The position numbers and the translations under genes are program-made. From an uncultured SAR116 cluster alpha proteobacterium (lineage in GTDB: Bacteria > Pseudomonadota > Alphaproteobacteria > Puniceispirillales > Puniceispirillaceae), in NCBI GenBank assembly GCA_902516825.1, contig CABXZZ010000007.1:1-37420 (forward strand): a stretch of 37,420 bases of DNA, read 5' to 3'. Shown in pieces: positions 10,015 to 19,458 of the stretch. The notes beneath the pieces were generated by a model. It saw only the letters and a program-made list of their open reading frames with translations. It was not told where the DNA came from and searched no databases. Numbering within the stretch: the stretch's first letter is position 1; each line of letters starts with the position of its first letter.

Positions 10015-11546
10015 TGGATATCCGTGCAGCTGAGATTTCAGCAATTTTAAAAGAGCAAATTTCTAATTTTGGAGACGAGGCTGAAGTAGCCGAAGTTGGC
10101 AGAGTTTTGTCAATCGGAGATGGTATTGCCCGTGTATACGGCCTTGACCAAGTTCAAGCTGGAGAACTTGTGGAGTTTGACAACGGGGTCAAAGGCATGG
10201 CTCTTAACCTAGAGAAGGATAACGTAGGTGTTGTGATCTTTGGAGATGACCGAGGCATTCAAGAAGGCGATGTTGTACGGCGTACAGAAACTATTGTTGA
10301 TACGCCTACTGGAATGGGTTTGCTTGGCCGTGTTGTTGATGCGCTTGGAAATCCGATTGATGGAAAAGGCCCTATTAAAGATGTAAAGCGCGGCAGAGTG
10401 GAAGTTAAGGCACCTGGTATTATGCCTCGCCAGTCTGTGTTTGAGCCAATGCAAACTGGCTTGAAAGCCATTGACAGTCTTATTCCGGTTGGGCGTGGTC
10501 AGCGAGAATTAATCATTGGAGACCGACAGACTGGAAAAACAGCAATTGCTTTAGATACATTTATTAATCAGAAATTCGTCAATAATGCTTCAAAAAGTGA
10601 TGGCGATAAGTTGTTTTGCATTTATGTAGCTATCGGTCAAAAGCGTTCAACGGTAGCACAATTTGTGCGTGCGCTAGAAGAAAATGGCGCCCTTGAATAT
10701 TCAATTGTTGTTGCAGCTACCGCATCTGAGCCTGCACCAATGCAGTTTTTGGCCCCGTATACAGGGGCCGCAATGGGTGAGTATTTCCGTGATAACGGAA
10801 TGCATTCCCTTGTGATTTATGATGATTTATCTAAGCAAGCAGTTGCTTATCGCCAGATGAGCTTATTACTTCGGCGCCCTCCTGGCCGAGAAGCATATCC
10901 AGGAGATGTTTTCTATCTTCACTCACGTTTGCTTGAGCGTGCGGCAAAATTGAACGAAGCCAATGGTTCTGGGTCAATGACAGCACTTCCTATAATTGAG
11001 ACACAGGCAGGAGATGTTTCAGCTTATATTCCAACAAACGTGATTTCGATTACGGACGGGCAGATTTTTCTTGAAACAGATTTATTTTACAAAGGTATTA
11101 GACCTGCTGTTAATGTAGGTTTGTCAGTTTCACGTGTGGGGTCTGCTGCCCAGATTAAAGCAATGAAGCAAGTTGCAGGATCTATCAAACTAGAATTGGC
11201 TCAATATCGTGAAATGGCAGCATTTGCGCAGTTTGCTTCGGATATGGACGCATCAACACGTCAGTTGCTTGAGCGTGGATCCAGATTGACAGAACTATTG
11301 AAACAGCCGCAATATTCGCCTATGCCAATCGAAGAACAGGTCGCCGTGCTATTTGCTGGTGTTAACGGATACCTTGATAAAGTTGCTCTTGGAGATATCG
11401 GAAGATTTGAGAGTGAGTTGCTTGATGCATTGCGTGGTTCGGGAAAAGCGATACTGGATAGTATTAGCACAGAGAAAAAAATCTCTGATGATACACAAAC
11501 CAAATTAAAAGATGCAGTAGAGACATTTGCAAAAAGCTTTGCATAA
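10014..11546 (+). CDS. atpA: F1Fo ATP synthase subunit alpha
   Basis: Non-catalytic nucleotide-binding subunit of F1. A beta-barrel N-terminal domain (about 25-95) precedes the P-loop GDRQTGKT at 169-176 and a C-terminal helical domain. The arginine-finger region is the motif ISVTDGQIF-like stretch [16 protein letters not shown] followed by [16 protein letters not shown]. The length of 510 residues is typical of alphaproteobacterial AtpA. The ATG overlaps the atpH stop, implying translational coupling. No anomaly is seen. Confidence 0.98.
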   Translation: MDIRAAEISAILKEQISNFGDEAEVAEVGRVLSIGDGIARVYGLDQVQAGELVEFDNGVKGMALNLEKDNVGVVIFGDDRGIQEGDVVRRTETIVDTPTGMGLLGRVVDALGNPIDGKGPIKDVKRGRVEVKAPGIMPRQSVFEPMQTGLKAIDSLIPVGRGQRELIIGDRQTGKTAIALDTFINQKFVNNASKSDGDKLFCIYVAIGQKRSTVAQFVRALEENGALEYSIVVAATASEPAPMQFLAPYTGAAMGEYFRDNGMHSLVIYDDLSKQAVAYRQMSLLLRRPPGREAYPGDVFYLHSRLLERAAKLNEANGSGSMTALPIIETQAGDVSAYIPTNVISITDGQIFLETDLFYKGIRPAVNVGLSVSRVGSAAQIKAMKQVAGSIKLELAQYREMAAFAQFASDMDASTRQLLERGSRLTELLKQPQYSPMPIEEQVAVLFAGVNGYLDKVALGDIGRFESELLDALRGSGKAILDSISTEKKISDDTQTKLKDAVETFAKSFA

Positions 11547-11583
11547 TTTGTTCGAATGGTTTTAGGTAAGGAACTATTGGCAA

Positions 11584-12456
11584 ATGGCCAATTTGAAAGA
11601 TTTAAAAACGCGTATTAACAGCGTGAAATCAACCCAGAAAATTACGTCTGCTATGAAAATGGTTGCCGCAGCTAAGTTGCGTCGGGCACAGGAATCAGCA
11701 GAAGCCAATCGCCCCTACAGTTTTCGTATGCAACAAGTAATTTCCGGTCTTGCAAGTAAGGCCATTAAGGCAACTGCACCTGAATTACTGATAGGAAGAG
11801 AAATTGTTCAAACACATCTTCTGATTGTTGTTTCAGCTGATAAAGGTTTGTGTGGTGGTTTTAATGGTTCTATCGCAAGGCAAACTCGGCTCGAGATAAA
11901 GCGTCTAGAGAAAGAGGGTAAATCAGTTCTTCTTTATATGATTGGCAAGAAGGCAGCAGATAATCTAAGGCGTGATATTAAAGATAAAATATTTGGGCGT
12001 GTTGAAAATCTTCAGGGAAGCGATCTCGATTATAACAAGGTTGATACTGTCTCGCAGGAAATATTAACAGGTTTCAACGATATTTATTTCGACCAAGTAT
12101 CTATTATATATAACCAATTCGTGAATGCTATTACTCAGAATGTTGTTTCAAAGCCTCTGATTCCAGTGCAATTAAACGATGATAAAGAAGATACAGGCGC
12201 GTCAAATTATGAGTATGAGCCAGATGAAAACGAATTGCTTGAGCAATTGCTACCAAGAAATATAACCACTCAAATTTATAGTGCGTTGCTAGAATCATTC
12301 GCCGCTGAGCTGGCTGCAAGAATGACTGCAATGGACAATGCAACTAGAAATGCAGGGGATATGATAGATAGCTTGACTTTGGTTTATAATAGAACTCGTC
12401 AGGCAAATATTACTAAAGAATTGATTGAGATCATTTCAGGTGCGGAAGCACTGTGA
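11584..12456 (+). CDS. atpG: F1Fo ATP synthase subunit gamma
   Basis: Central-stalk rotor subunit that turns inside alpha3beta3. The N-terminal helix carries KTRINSVKSTQKITSAMKMV and the C-terminal helix carries AARMTAMDNATRNAGDMI, the two coiled-coil signatures that pack together as the shaft. The Rossmann-like middle domain includes SADKGLCGGFNGSI. The length of 290 residues is normal. It starts 37 nt after atpA with an AAGGA-type site somewhat far from the ATG (about 11 nt), and it precedes atpD by 40 nt in the same operon. Confidence 0.97.
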   Translation: MANLKDLKTRINSVKSTQKITSAMKMVAAAKLRRAQESAEANRPYSFRMQQVISGLASKAIKATAPELLIGREIVQTHLLIVVSADKGLCGGFNGSIARQTRLEIKRLEKEGKSVLLYMIGKKAADNLRRDIKDKIFGRVENLQGSDLDYNKVDTVSQEILTGFNDIYFDQVSIIYNQFVNAITQNVVSKPLIPVQLNDDKEDTGASNYEYEPDENELLEQLLPRNITTQIYSALLESFAAELAARMTAMDNATRNAGDMIDSLTLVYNRTRQANITKELIEIISGAEAL

Positions 12457-12469
12457 TGATGATTATTAA

Positions 12470-13921
<1,452 letters not shown>

Positions 13922-13946
13922 TTGAGCTGCAAGAGAAAGATTAGCT

Positions 13947-14300
13947 ATGGCTGACGCAATAAAACTCGAGATCGTTACACCCTCTAGAATGCTATTTAGC
14001 GATTCAGTGGAAATGGTTGTAATACCGGGAAGTGAGGGCGAATTTGGAGTGTTGCCAAGACATGCTCCAACTCTCGCCAACCTTCAGCGGGGCGCACTTA
14101 ATGTGTATAATAACGGCACTGTGACTAGAAGGTTCTTGATTGAGGGCGGTGTTGCAGATGTTTTGCCAGAACGGGTAATCGTATTAGCAGAGCGTGCAGT
14201 CGATTTAGATGCTGTATCCACACAAAACCTAGACGAGCAGCTTGTAAATGCTACTGAGGCTGAGGCTGCATTTGTTAATGCGGCTAAAGAAGCAGTTTGA
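13947..14300 (+). CDS. atpC: F1Fo ATP synthase subunit epsilon (short form)
   Basis: Rotor-foot subunit linking gamma to the c-ring, with an inhibitory C-terminal helical hairpin in many bacteria. The N-terminal beta-sandwich is complete (about 1-85; signatures VIPGSEGEFGVLPRHAP and FLIEGGVADVLPERVIVLAE). Only about 30 residues remain for the C-terminal part, which ends at KEAV; the total is 117 residues, against roughly 130-140 in many bacteria. The second inhibitory helix therefore looks missing or reduced. It is the last operon gene, starting 25 nt after atpD. The 65-nt gap to convergent rppH has no clear terminator hairpin. Confidence 0.93.
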   Translation: MADAIKLEIVTPSRMLFSDSVEMVVIPGSEGEFGVLPRHAPTLANLQRGALNVYNNGTVTRRFLIEGGVADVLPERVIVLAERAVDLDAVSTQNLDEQLVNATEAEAAFVNAAKEAV

Positions 14301-14365
14301 TAGAACGAGGTTTATTTTTCTATTTGCTGAGTTGTCATATTTCAGAAACCACTATGTAATTTTGT

Positions 14366-14839
14366 TTACAGAAATGATTTAAAGTCATTCAAAACCGTTT
14401 CATATACGTTGCGTTTGAACGGTGCAGCTAGTGAAGATAAGTCGTTTGGGTTAACCCAGCGCCAATTTGAAAATTCAGGAACTTCTGTCTGGATATCAAT
14501 ATCAGCGTTAGTCCCATGAAATCTAAGTGCTACCCATTTTTGGGTTTGCCCTCGGTATTTTCGATGCCATAATTTATTCGCCAGTCCCACTGGGATGTCA
14601 TAATTCAACCATTCGGGATGTATTGCTATTATGGTTGCGTTATCAGTGCCAATTTCCTCTTTCATTTCACGAAAGCAGGCAGTTTCAATACCCTCCCCGT
14701 CATCAATGCCACCTTGCGGCATTTGCCATGCTTCTAGGTGATTATCTATTCGCTGGCCTGCGAAGATTTTATTCTCGGCATTAATTAATAATATTCCAAC
14801 GCACGGTCTATAGGGTCTTTTACTATATTCTACTTCCAT
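14366..14839 (-). CDS. rppH: RNA pyrophosphohydrolase (Nudix)
   Basis: Nudix hydrolase of the RppH group, which removes pyrophosphate from 5'-triphosphorylated RNA to start decay, or hydrolyses dinucleoside polyphosphates. The Nudix box is complete: Gly43, Glu49, Arg57-Glu58 and Glu61-Glu62, ending at Gly64 (REMKEEIG). WQMPQGGIDDGE and the N-terminal YRPCVGILLIN are typical of RppH. The length of 157 residues is normal. It is the last gene of the leftward block, 15 nt after ctpA, an alphaproteobacterial arrangement, and it converges on atpC. RppH versus Ap4A hydrolase cannot be separated from sequence alone. Confidence 0.93.
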   Translation of the reverse strand: MEVEYSKRPYRPCVGILLINAENKIFAGQRIDNHLEAWQMPQGGIDDGEGIETACFREMKEEIGTDNATIIAIHPEWLNYDIPVGLANKLWHRKYRGQTQKWVALRFHGTNADIDIQTEVPEFSNWRWVNPNDLSSLAAPFKRNVYETVLNDFKSFL

Positions 14840-14854
14840 TACTTAATTTCTCTA

Positions 14855-16159
14855 TCAAAATTTTTCTGCGGACACATTACTGAAAATACTAATGCCATGA
14901 ATTAAATCTATCGCTCTGGCAAGTTGAAAATCTATCTCTGACTGTTTGGGTTTTTCGTCGTTTACTTTTTCATCTGTCTCGTCTTCACTTGTGTCCAAAG
15001 CCCCTTTTAGGTTCTCTTCGCGAACATCACCGCCATCTATCTCTTCAATACGGGCGAGTTCAACTTCAATATCGGGTGTAATTCCTTTACTTTGAATGGA
15101 TACACCAGAAGGAGTATAATACCTTGCTGTGGTGAGCCGGATGGCACCGTGCCCCGGCATTGCTATAACGCTTTGTACAGAACCTTTACCAAATGAGCGT
15201 TTGCCCATAATGATAGCGCGCTTATGGTCTTTAAGAGCACCTGCAACTATCTCTGATGCAGACGCAGAACCAGAATTAATGAGAACGACCAGCGGTTTTC
15301 CGTTAATTATGTCCCCATCACGCGCATAAGCATGTGATATATCAGAATCACTGCGTCCCCTTGTAGAAACTATCTCTCCTTGTTCCAAAAACGCGTCGCT
15401 TACTTTAATCGATTGAGAGAGAAGGCCGCCAGGATTGTTCCGTAAATCTAAAACGTATCCCTTAATCTCTTCTTCTGATGCCTCTTTCAGATCATCCACG
15501 GCCTGAATTAGTCCGGGACTGGTTTGTTGCGTAAATTTTGAGATACGTATGTAACCAACATTGTTAAAAACCTCCGAGCGCACGCTTCGAATTTTTATTT
15601 CATCCCTTATTATGGAAACATCAAATGGCTCATCTTGACCACGCTGAATAGTTATCACGATTTTGCTTCCAATTGGCCCCCTTAGTTTTTCAACTGCCTC
15701 ATTCAATGGAAGCCCAACTAAGCTCTCTTCGTCTGCTCCAATTATAAAGTCACCTGATTGCAATCCTGCATTAAAAGCAGGTGTGTCATCTATTGGAGAG
15801 ACTACTTTTACCAACCCATTCTCTGTCGTTATTTCCACACCTAGACCACCAAACTTTCCCGATGTTTCAATCTGCATTTTTTCGTAATTTTCTTTCGGAA
15901 GAAAAGAGGAATGTGGGTCAAGTGAGGTAAGTAGGCCATTTATTGCAGAAGAAATTAATTCTTTGTCTGACTTTTCTTCAACATAACTTGTTTTTACTCG
16001 CTGAAATACATCGCCAAATAAAGCGAGCTGTCTATATGCATCACTTTGATCTTCGGAAAAAGCGTTTTTAAAAGATGGGTTTGCCATCCAAACTAAAATT
16101 AGGGCGAGCAAAACAAAGCTGCTACGGGATATTAATTTATTTATTGAAGTGGGTTTCAT
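14855..16159 (-). CDS. ctpA: S41 family C-terminal processing peptidase
   Basis: Periplasmic serine protease that cuts near protein C-termini, with roles in envelope turnover. An N-terminal hydrophobic segment (about 13-27, SFVLLALILVWMA) acts as signal or anchor. A PDZ domain spans about 100-175 (GGLGVEITTENGLVKVV), followed by the protease domain with Ser300 (SGSASASEI) and Lys325 (RSFGKGSVQ) as the Ser/Lys dyad. The C-terminal tail (about 375-415) is rich in Asp and Glu. The length of 434 residues is typical. In many alphaproteobacteria an EnvC-like M23 gene lies between gpmI and ctpA; here only 50 nt separate them and it is absent. Confidence 0.95.
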   Translation of the reverse strand: MKPTSINKLISRSSFVLLALILVWMANPSFKNAFSEDQSDAYRQLALFGDVFQRVKTSYVEEKSDKELISSAINGLLTSLDPHSSFLPKENYEKMQIETSGKFGGLGVEITTENGLVKVVSPIDDTPAFNAGLQSGDFIIGADEESLVGLPLNEAVEKLRGPIGSKIVITIQRGQDEPFDVSIIRDEIKIRSVRSEVFNNVGYIRISKFTQQTSPGLIQAVDDLKEASEEEIKGYVLDLRNNPGGLLSQSIKVSDAFLEQGEIVSTRGRSDSDISHAYARDGDIINGKPLVVLINSGSASASEIVAGALKDHKRAIIMGKRSFGKGSVQSVIAMPGHGAIRLTTARYYTPSGVSIQSKGITPDIEVELARIEEIDGGDVREENLKGALDTSEDETDEKVNDEKPKQSEIDFQLARAIDLIHGISIFSNVSAEKF

Positions 16160-16209
16160 TAGTCATATCCTTTGCATGGAGAGCAGTATACTTAGATATT
16201 CGTTAACAC

Positions 16210-17748
16210 TTAATTCGATTTTTCAATAAGAGATTTACCAGACATTTCAGTTGGCTTGGCGATATGAAGCAAATCTAACATCGTTGGTGCAATATCAGCA
16301 AGAGTGCCATCTGATAAACTAGATATATCTCCCCCCACAAAGCTACACGAAACTAAATTAGTTGTATGGGCAGTATGTGGGACTTGCTTTTCTTCATCCC
16401 ACATCACATCACAATTACCGTGATCGGAAGTCACTATCATAATCCCACTTGTTGCCGTTAACGCGTTGATAAGCTCCCCCAAACATTCATCTATTGTTTC
16501 AACTGCAGCGATTGCCGCGTCTAAAACGCCTGTATGCCCAACCATGTCTGGATTAGCAAAATTTATGATAATCACTTCTGCCTTGTTACTGCTAATAGCG
16601 TTAAGTGCTTTTTGCAATAACTCCAGCGCACTCATTTCAGGTTGCAAATCATAAGTTGCTACTTTTGGAGAGGCTACAAGCTCCCTTGCCTCCCCTTTAA
16701 AAGGGGTCTCGACACCTCCATTGAAAAAGAAAGTAACATGAGGATATTTTTCTGTTTCAGCGAGGCGCAACTGAGACAAACCTGATTTGGAGATGGTCTC
16801 TCCTAATCCGTTCTTGAGATCGGCTGGAGCGAAAAGATGGGGAACTACCTCATTCAAACTATCTGACAGAGGAGACATCGCAAGCCCAGCAGCTGGTTTT
16901 ACATAATCTTTAGAAATTATTACTTTGTCATCTGGTATAAAGAATGCCGACATAATTTGCCTTGCTCTATCTACCCGAAAATTAGTCATAAGAATACCGT
17001 CTTGGGCATTTATACCTTTGTAATCCGCAATGACGGTAGAGGTGATAAATTCATCTGTCTCTCCGCGGTCATAAGCATGATTAATGGCTTGTTCAGCAGT
17101 ATCAGCATGGAATGACGCATCTCCGTCTTTCACAAGGTTGTATGCTATTTGTGTGCGCTCCCAACGTTTGTCCCTATCCATACTAAAATACCGCCCAATG
17201 ATAGTTGCAAAAACAATATCCTTAGGACATGTTTCTTTCAGGAGTGATACATAGCCCGCACTAGTGTTTGGTGCTGTGTCTCGACCATCTGTGGTTATAT
17301 GAATAAAAACAGGTATATTCTGATGTCTTAAGTAACGTGCGAGACTTGCGATATGGTCAATATGCGAATGCACTCCGCCGTCAGATAAAAGGCCTAATAT
17401 ATGAGCTGCCCCACCAGTTTCTTCAAGTTTGCTAACAAACTGGGAAAGCTCGGCGCTTTCGGCAAGAAAATTAGAACGCAGAGCTTTATGTATACGAGGT
17501 AAGTCCTGCTCAATTACCCTACCAGCCCCAATTGTTAAATGCCCGACTTCAGAATTGCCGGGCTGGTTCTCTGGCAGCCCAACTGCAGGTCCCGAGGCTT
17601 GAAGATAGCATGTTGGATTTGAGTCAATCAGTCTATCAAGGTTAGGAGTATTGGCCCTGAAAACGGCGTTTGTTTGTATCTCCTCGCCAATGCCTAGCCC
17701 GTCTAGAATACACAAAACCAACTGTTTATCTTTATGTTCTTTCATCAT
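16210..17748 (-). CDS. gpmI: 2,3-bisphosphoglycerate-independent phosphoglycerate mutase
   Basis: Mn-dependent cytosolic enzyme interconverting 3- and 2-phosphoglycerate in glycolysis and gluconeogenesis, of the alkaline phosphatase superfamily. The N-terminal metal site is in CILDGLGIGE. The phosphoserine nucleophile is Ser66 in PGNSEVGHLTIGAGR. A central domain carries HIDHIASLARYLR and TTDGRDTAP, and the C-terminal metal ligands are in VTSDHGNCDVM and HTAHTTNLV. The length of 512 residues is normal. Two consecutive ATGs open the gene with no strong ribosome site, so the start may be either. It lies between rlmH and ctpA in the leftward block. Confidence 0.96.
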   Translation of the reverse strand: MMKEHKDKQLVLCILDGLGIGEEIQTNAVFRANTPNLDRLIDSNPTCYLQASGPAVGLPENQPGNSEVGHLTIGAGRVIEQDLPRIHKALRSNFLAESAELSQFVSKLEETGGAAHILGLLSDGGVHSHIDHIASLARYLRHQNIPVFIHITTDGRDTAPNTSAGYVSLLKETCPKDIVFATIIGRYFSMDRDKRWERTQIAYNLVKDGDASFHADTAEQAINHAYDRGETDEFITSTVIADYKGINAQDGILMTNFRVDRARQIMSAFFIPDDKVIISKDYVKPAAGLAMSPLSDSLNEVVPHLFAPADLKNGLGETISKSGLSQLRLAETEKYPHVTFFFNGGVETPFKGEARELVASPKVATYDLQPEMSALELLQKALNAISSNKAEVIIINFANPDMVGHTGVLDAAIAAVETIDECLGELINALTATSGIMIVTSDHGNCDVMWDEEKQVPHTAHTTNLVSCSFVGGDISSLSDGTLADIAPTMLDLLHIAKPTEMSGKSLIEKSN

Positions 17749-17828
17749 TATTCATATAATATAGGTGTTAGCTGGGAACAAGTAATCGATCGTTATAAAA
17801 ATGCAGCTTAGAAACAACTTTTTAAATT

Positions 17829-18302
17829 CTATTGGTGGCCATTATGATAGGGATGACCCTTTAAAATCATTTCAGCTCGGTATAGTTGTTCTGCGAGCAT
17901 GGCGCGAAAAAGTAAATGAGGCCAGGTAGCACTGCCAAATCTGAGACATAAATTAGCAGAATTAAGAAGTGTTTGGGTATGTCCATCAGCACCACCTATT
18001 GCAAAATAGCAATAAGGGACTCCGTCACCACGCCATTTATTGATTAATTCCGCTAATTGCTCAGAGCTTGTATCTGTGCCCGATTTATCCAATGTAATCA
18101 AACGATGTCCTTTGAATGCTCTCAATAGAAGAAAGTTTCTAATTTTAACACTTTCTTCTATTGCACGTTTTGGACCTGTTGCTTGCGAGCGCTCAATTTC
18201 AATAATATCTCCGGCAAAGGGCAATCGTTTAAAATAGGTTTGCGTTAACTCGAATGTAGAATCTTTTTTTTGTTTGCCAATTGCAATAATACTTAAGCGC
18301 AT
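17829..18302 (-). CDS. rlmH: 23S rRNA (pseudouridine1915-N3)-methyltransferase RlmH
   Basis: SPOUT-class methyltransferase that methylates pseudouridine 1915 in helix 69 of 23S rRNA on the 70S ribosome. It opens with MRLSIIAIGKQKK and has the trefoil-knot SAM site in LDKSG and FAIGGADGHT. The C-terminus GHPYHNGHQ matches the family's GHPYHR ending. The length of 157 residues is typical. It is 50 nt after rsfS, the usual pairing of two ribosome-maturation genes. Confidence 0.95.
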   Translation of the reverse strand: MRLSIIAIGKQKKDSTFELTQTYFKRLPFAGDIIEIERSQATGPKRAIEESVKIRNFLLLRAFKGHRLITLDKSGTDTSSEQLAELINKWRGDGVPYCYFAIGGADGHTQTLLNSANLCLRFGSATWPHLLFRAMLAEQLYRAEMILKGHPYHNGHQ

Positions 18303-18352
18303 AAATCTTATCTAAGGTTTCTGTTAAACGAGGTTTTGAAAAAGCTTATCAA

Positions 18353-18730
18353 TTAATCCGATGAAACTTGGATAGTTTCCTGATTCGCAGAAGGAGACCA
18401 CATACGCTCGAGCCCATAAAATTCTCTAACTTCAGGCTTAAATAAATGAACAATAACATCGCAAGCATCTAATAACACCCAATCAGCTTGGGAAGCACCT
18501 TCGCGGCCCAATATTGTAATGCCCGCTTTTTTTAATTTTATTTCCAGATTTTGAGCCATCGCAAGAACTTTTCGTGAAGAAGTACCAGATGCTATAACAA
18601 TATAATCGGCTATTGATGACTTTGTCCCAAGGGGAATAGATAAGATATCCTCACCCTTATCATCATCTAATGATTGCAGAACCAACTGGTTTAACTGGTC
18701 GGGTGAAAGTGGCTCTTTTTTTTTGGTAAT
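18353..18730 (-). CDS. rsfS: Ribosomal silencing factor RsfS, probable ATT start
   Basis: RsfS (Iojap family) binds ribosomal protein L14 and blocks subunit joining. The core is plain: SLDDDKGEDILSIPL, SSIADYIVIASGTSSRKV, WVLLDACDVIVHLF and FYGLERMWS. The start is unusual. In frame, no ATG/GTG/TTG exists between a TGA just upstream and the TTG at 18685, and that TTG leaves only about five residues before the conserved LDDDK and has no ribosome site. An ATT at 18730 has GAGGAG exactly 7 nt before it and gives MTKKKEPLSPDQLNQLVLQS ahead of the core, 125 residues, fitting the family. The other option is the ATG at 18737, which runs out of frame through a run of nine A and would need a slip or indel. 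The minimal TTG form is 18353-18685. Confidence 0.88.
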   Translation of the reverse strand: MTKKKEPLSPDQLNQLVLQSLDDDKGEDILSIPLGTKSSIADYIVIASGTSSRKVLAMAQNLEIKLKKAGITILGREGASQADWVLLDACDVIVHLFKPEVREFYGLERMWSPSANQETIQVSSD

Positions 18731-18737
18731 AGTTCAT

Positions 18738-18743
18738 CTCCTC
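18738..18743 (-). promoter_or_regulatory. Ribosome-binding site deciding the rsfS start
   Basis: On the minus strand GAGGAG lies 7 nt before ATT (18730-18728) but directly abuts the ATG at 18737 (zero spacing). The spacing favours ATT. Confidence 0.6.
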
Positions 18744-18768
18744 TATTAATTTTAACTTTCTAATAATC

Positions 18769-18797
18769 TATATAGCGTTTTTTCTTTGCTTCGACAA
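18769..18797 (-). promoter_or_regulatory. Sigma-70-like promoter for rsfS-rlmH
   Basis: On the minus strand TTGTCG (18797-18792), a 17-nt spacer, then TATATA (18774-18769). It sits in the 83-nt gap after the nadD stop, about 39 nt before the proposed rsfS start. It would give rsfS and genes downstream a separate transcript. Confidence 0.55.
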
Positions 18798-18813
18798 CTC
18801 TAACAAAAATAGT

Positions 18814-19458
18814 CTATTCGTCGGCTATATTTTGCCTAATTTTTGTCGCTGAAAGTGTGTTTCTAGTTGAAAATGAATATGCCCATTTGCGTTTATGACT
18901 GCTCCCTAAATTATAGGTGGAATCTCGTGTTCCAAGAGCAGCAACACTTCTACTTGCAATTGCCTTATAGGTGAATTCAGGTCTATTCATGACGCATATA
19001 TCGACAAGCCTTGCGATCTTATGCGCATTTCTCCAGCGCATAAATTGTACCATATTATCAGCACCCATTATCCAGACAAAAGAGGTCGCTGGAAATTGCT
19101 TGAGTAAATAAGATAGGGTTATAACCGTTGATGCCCGATTATCAGGGAAACATTTAGCTTTTTGAAGCTGATATTCATAATCAAGTACTCTAAGCCAAGG
19201 CTTGTTCCAAGTGAGTTGTATAGCACTATTTAACCGCTCATGGAACGGCAGCATATGAGCATCAACTTTCAATGGATTCTGTGGACTCACTAGCCACCAA
19301 ACTTCTTTTAACTTGGATTGTTTGCGTGCAACTTCAGCAATTTCTTCATGTGCTTTGTGGGCTGGATTAAAAGAGCCTCCCATTAATCCAATACGTTGTT
19401 TTCTTATTTGACGTGAAAGGCGTGATAGGTGAGTGCGTTTATTTCCGAATTTCACCAT
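18814..19458 (-). CDS. nadD: Nicotinate-nucleotide adenylyltransferase
   Basis: Joins nicotinate mononucleotide and ATP to make deamido-NAD in NAD synthesis. The nucleotidyltransferase motif is at about residues 27-40 (GGSFNPAHKAHEEIAEVA), with VWWLVSPQNPLK, FVWIMGADNM and the second nucleotide-binding motif SATKIRQ near the C-terminus. The length of 214 residues is normal. The ATG at 19458 lies inside the end of proA (20-nt overlap), with GAGGG close upstream; GTG directly follows the ATG and could also serve. The overlap suggests coupling with proA. The nadD-rsfS order is the common bacterial one. Confidence 0.93.
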   Translation of the reverse strand: MVKFGNKRTHLSRLSRQIRKQRIGLMGGSFNPAHKAHEEIAEVARKQSKLKEVWWLVSPQNPLKVDAHMLPFHERLNSAIQLTWNKPWLRVLDYEYQLQKAKCFPDNRASTVITLSYLLKQFPATSFVWIMGADNMVQFMRWRNAHKIARLVDICVMNRPEFTYKAIASRSVAALGTRDSTYNLGSSHKRKWAYSFSTRNTLSATKIRQNIADE

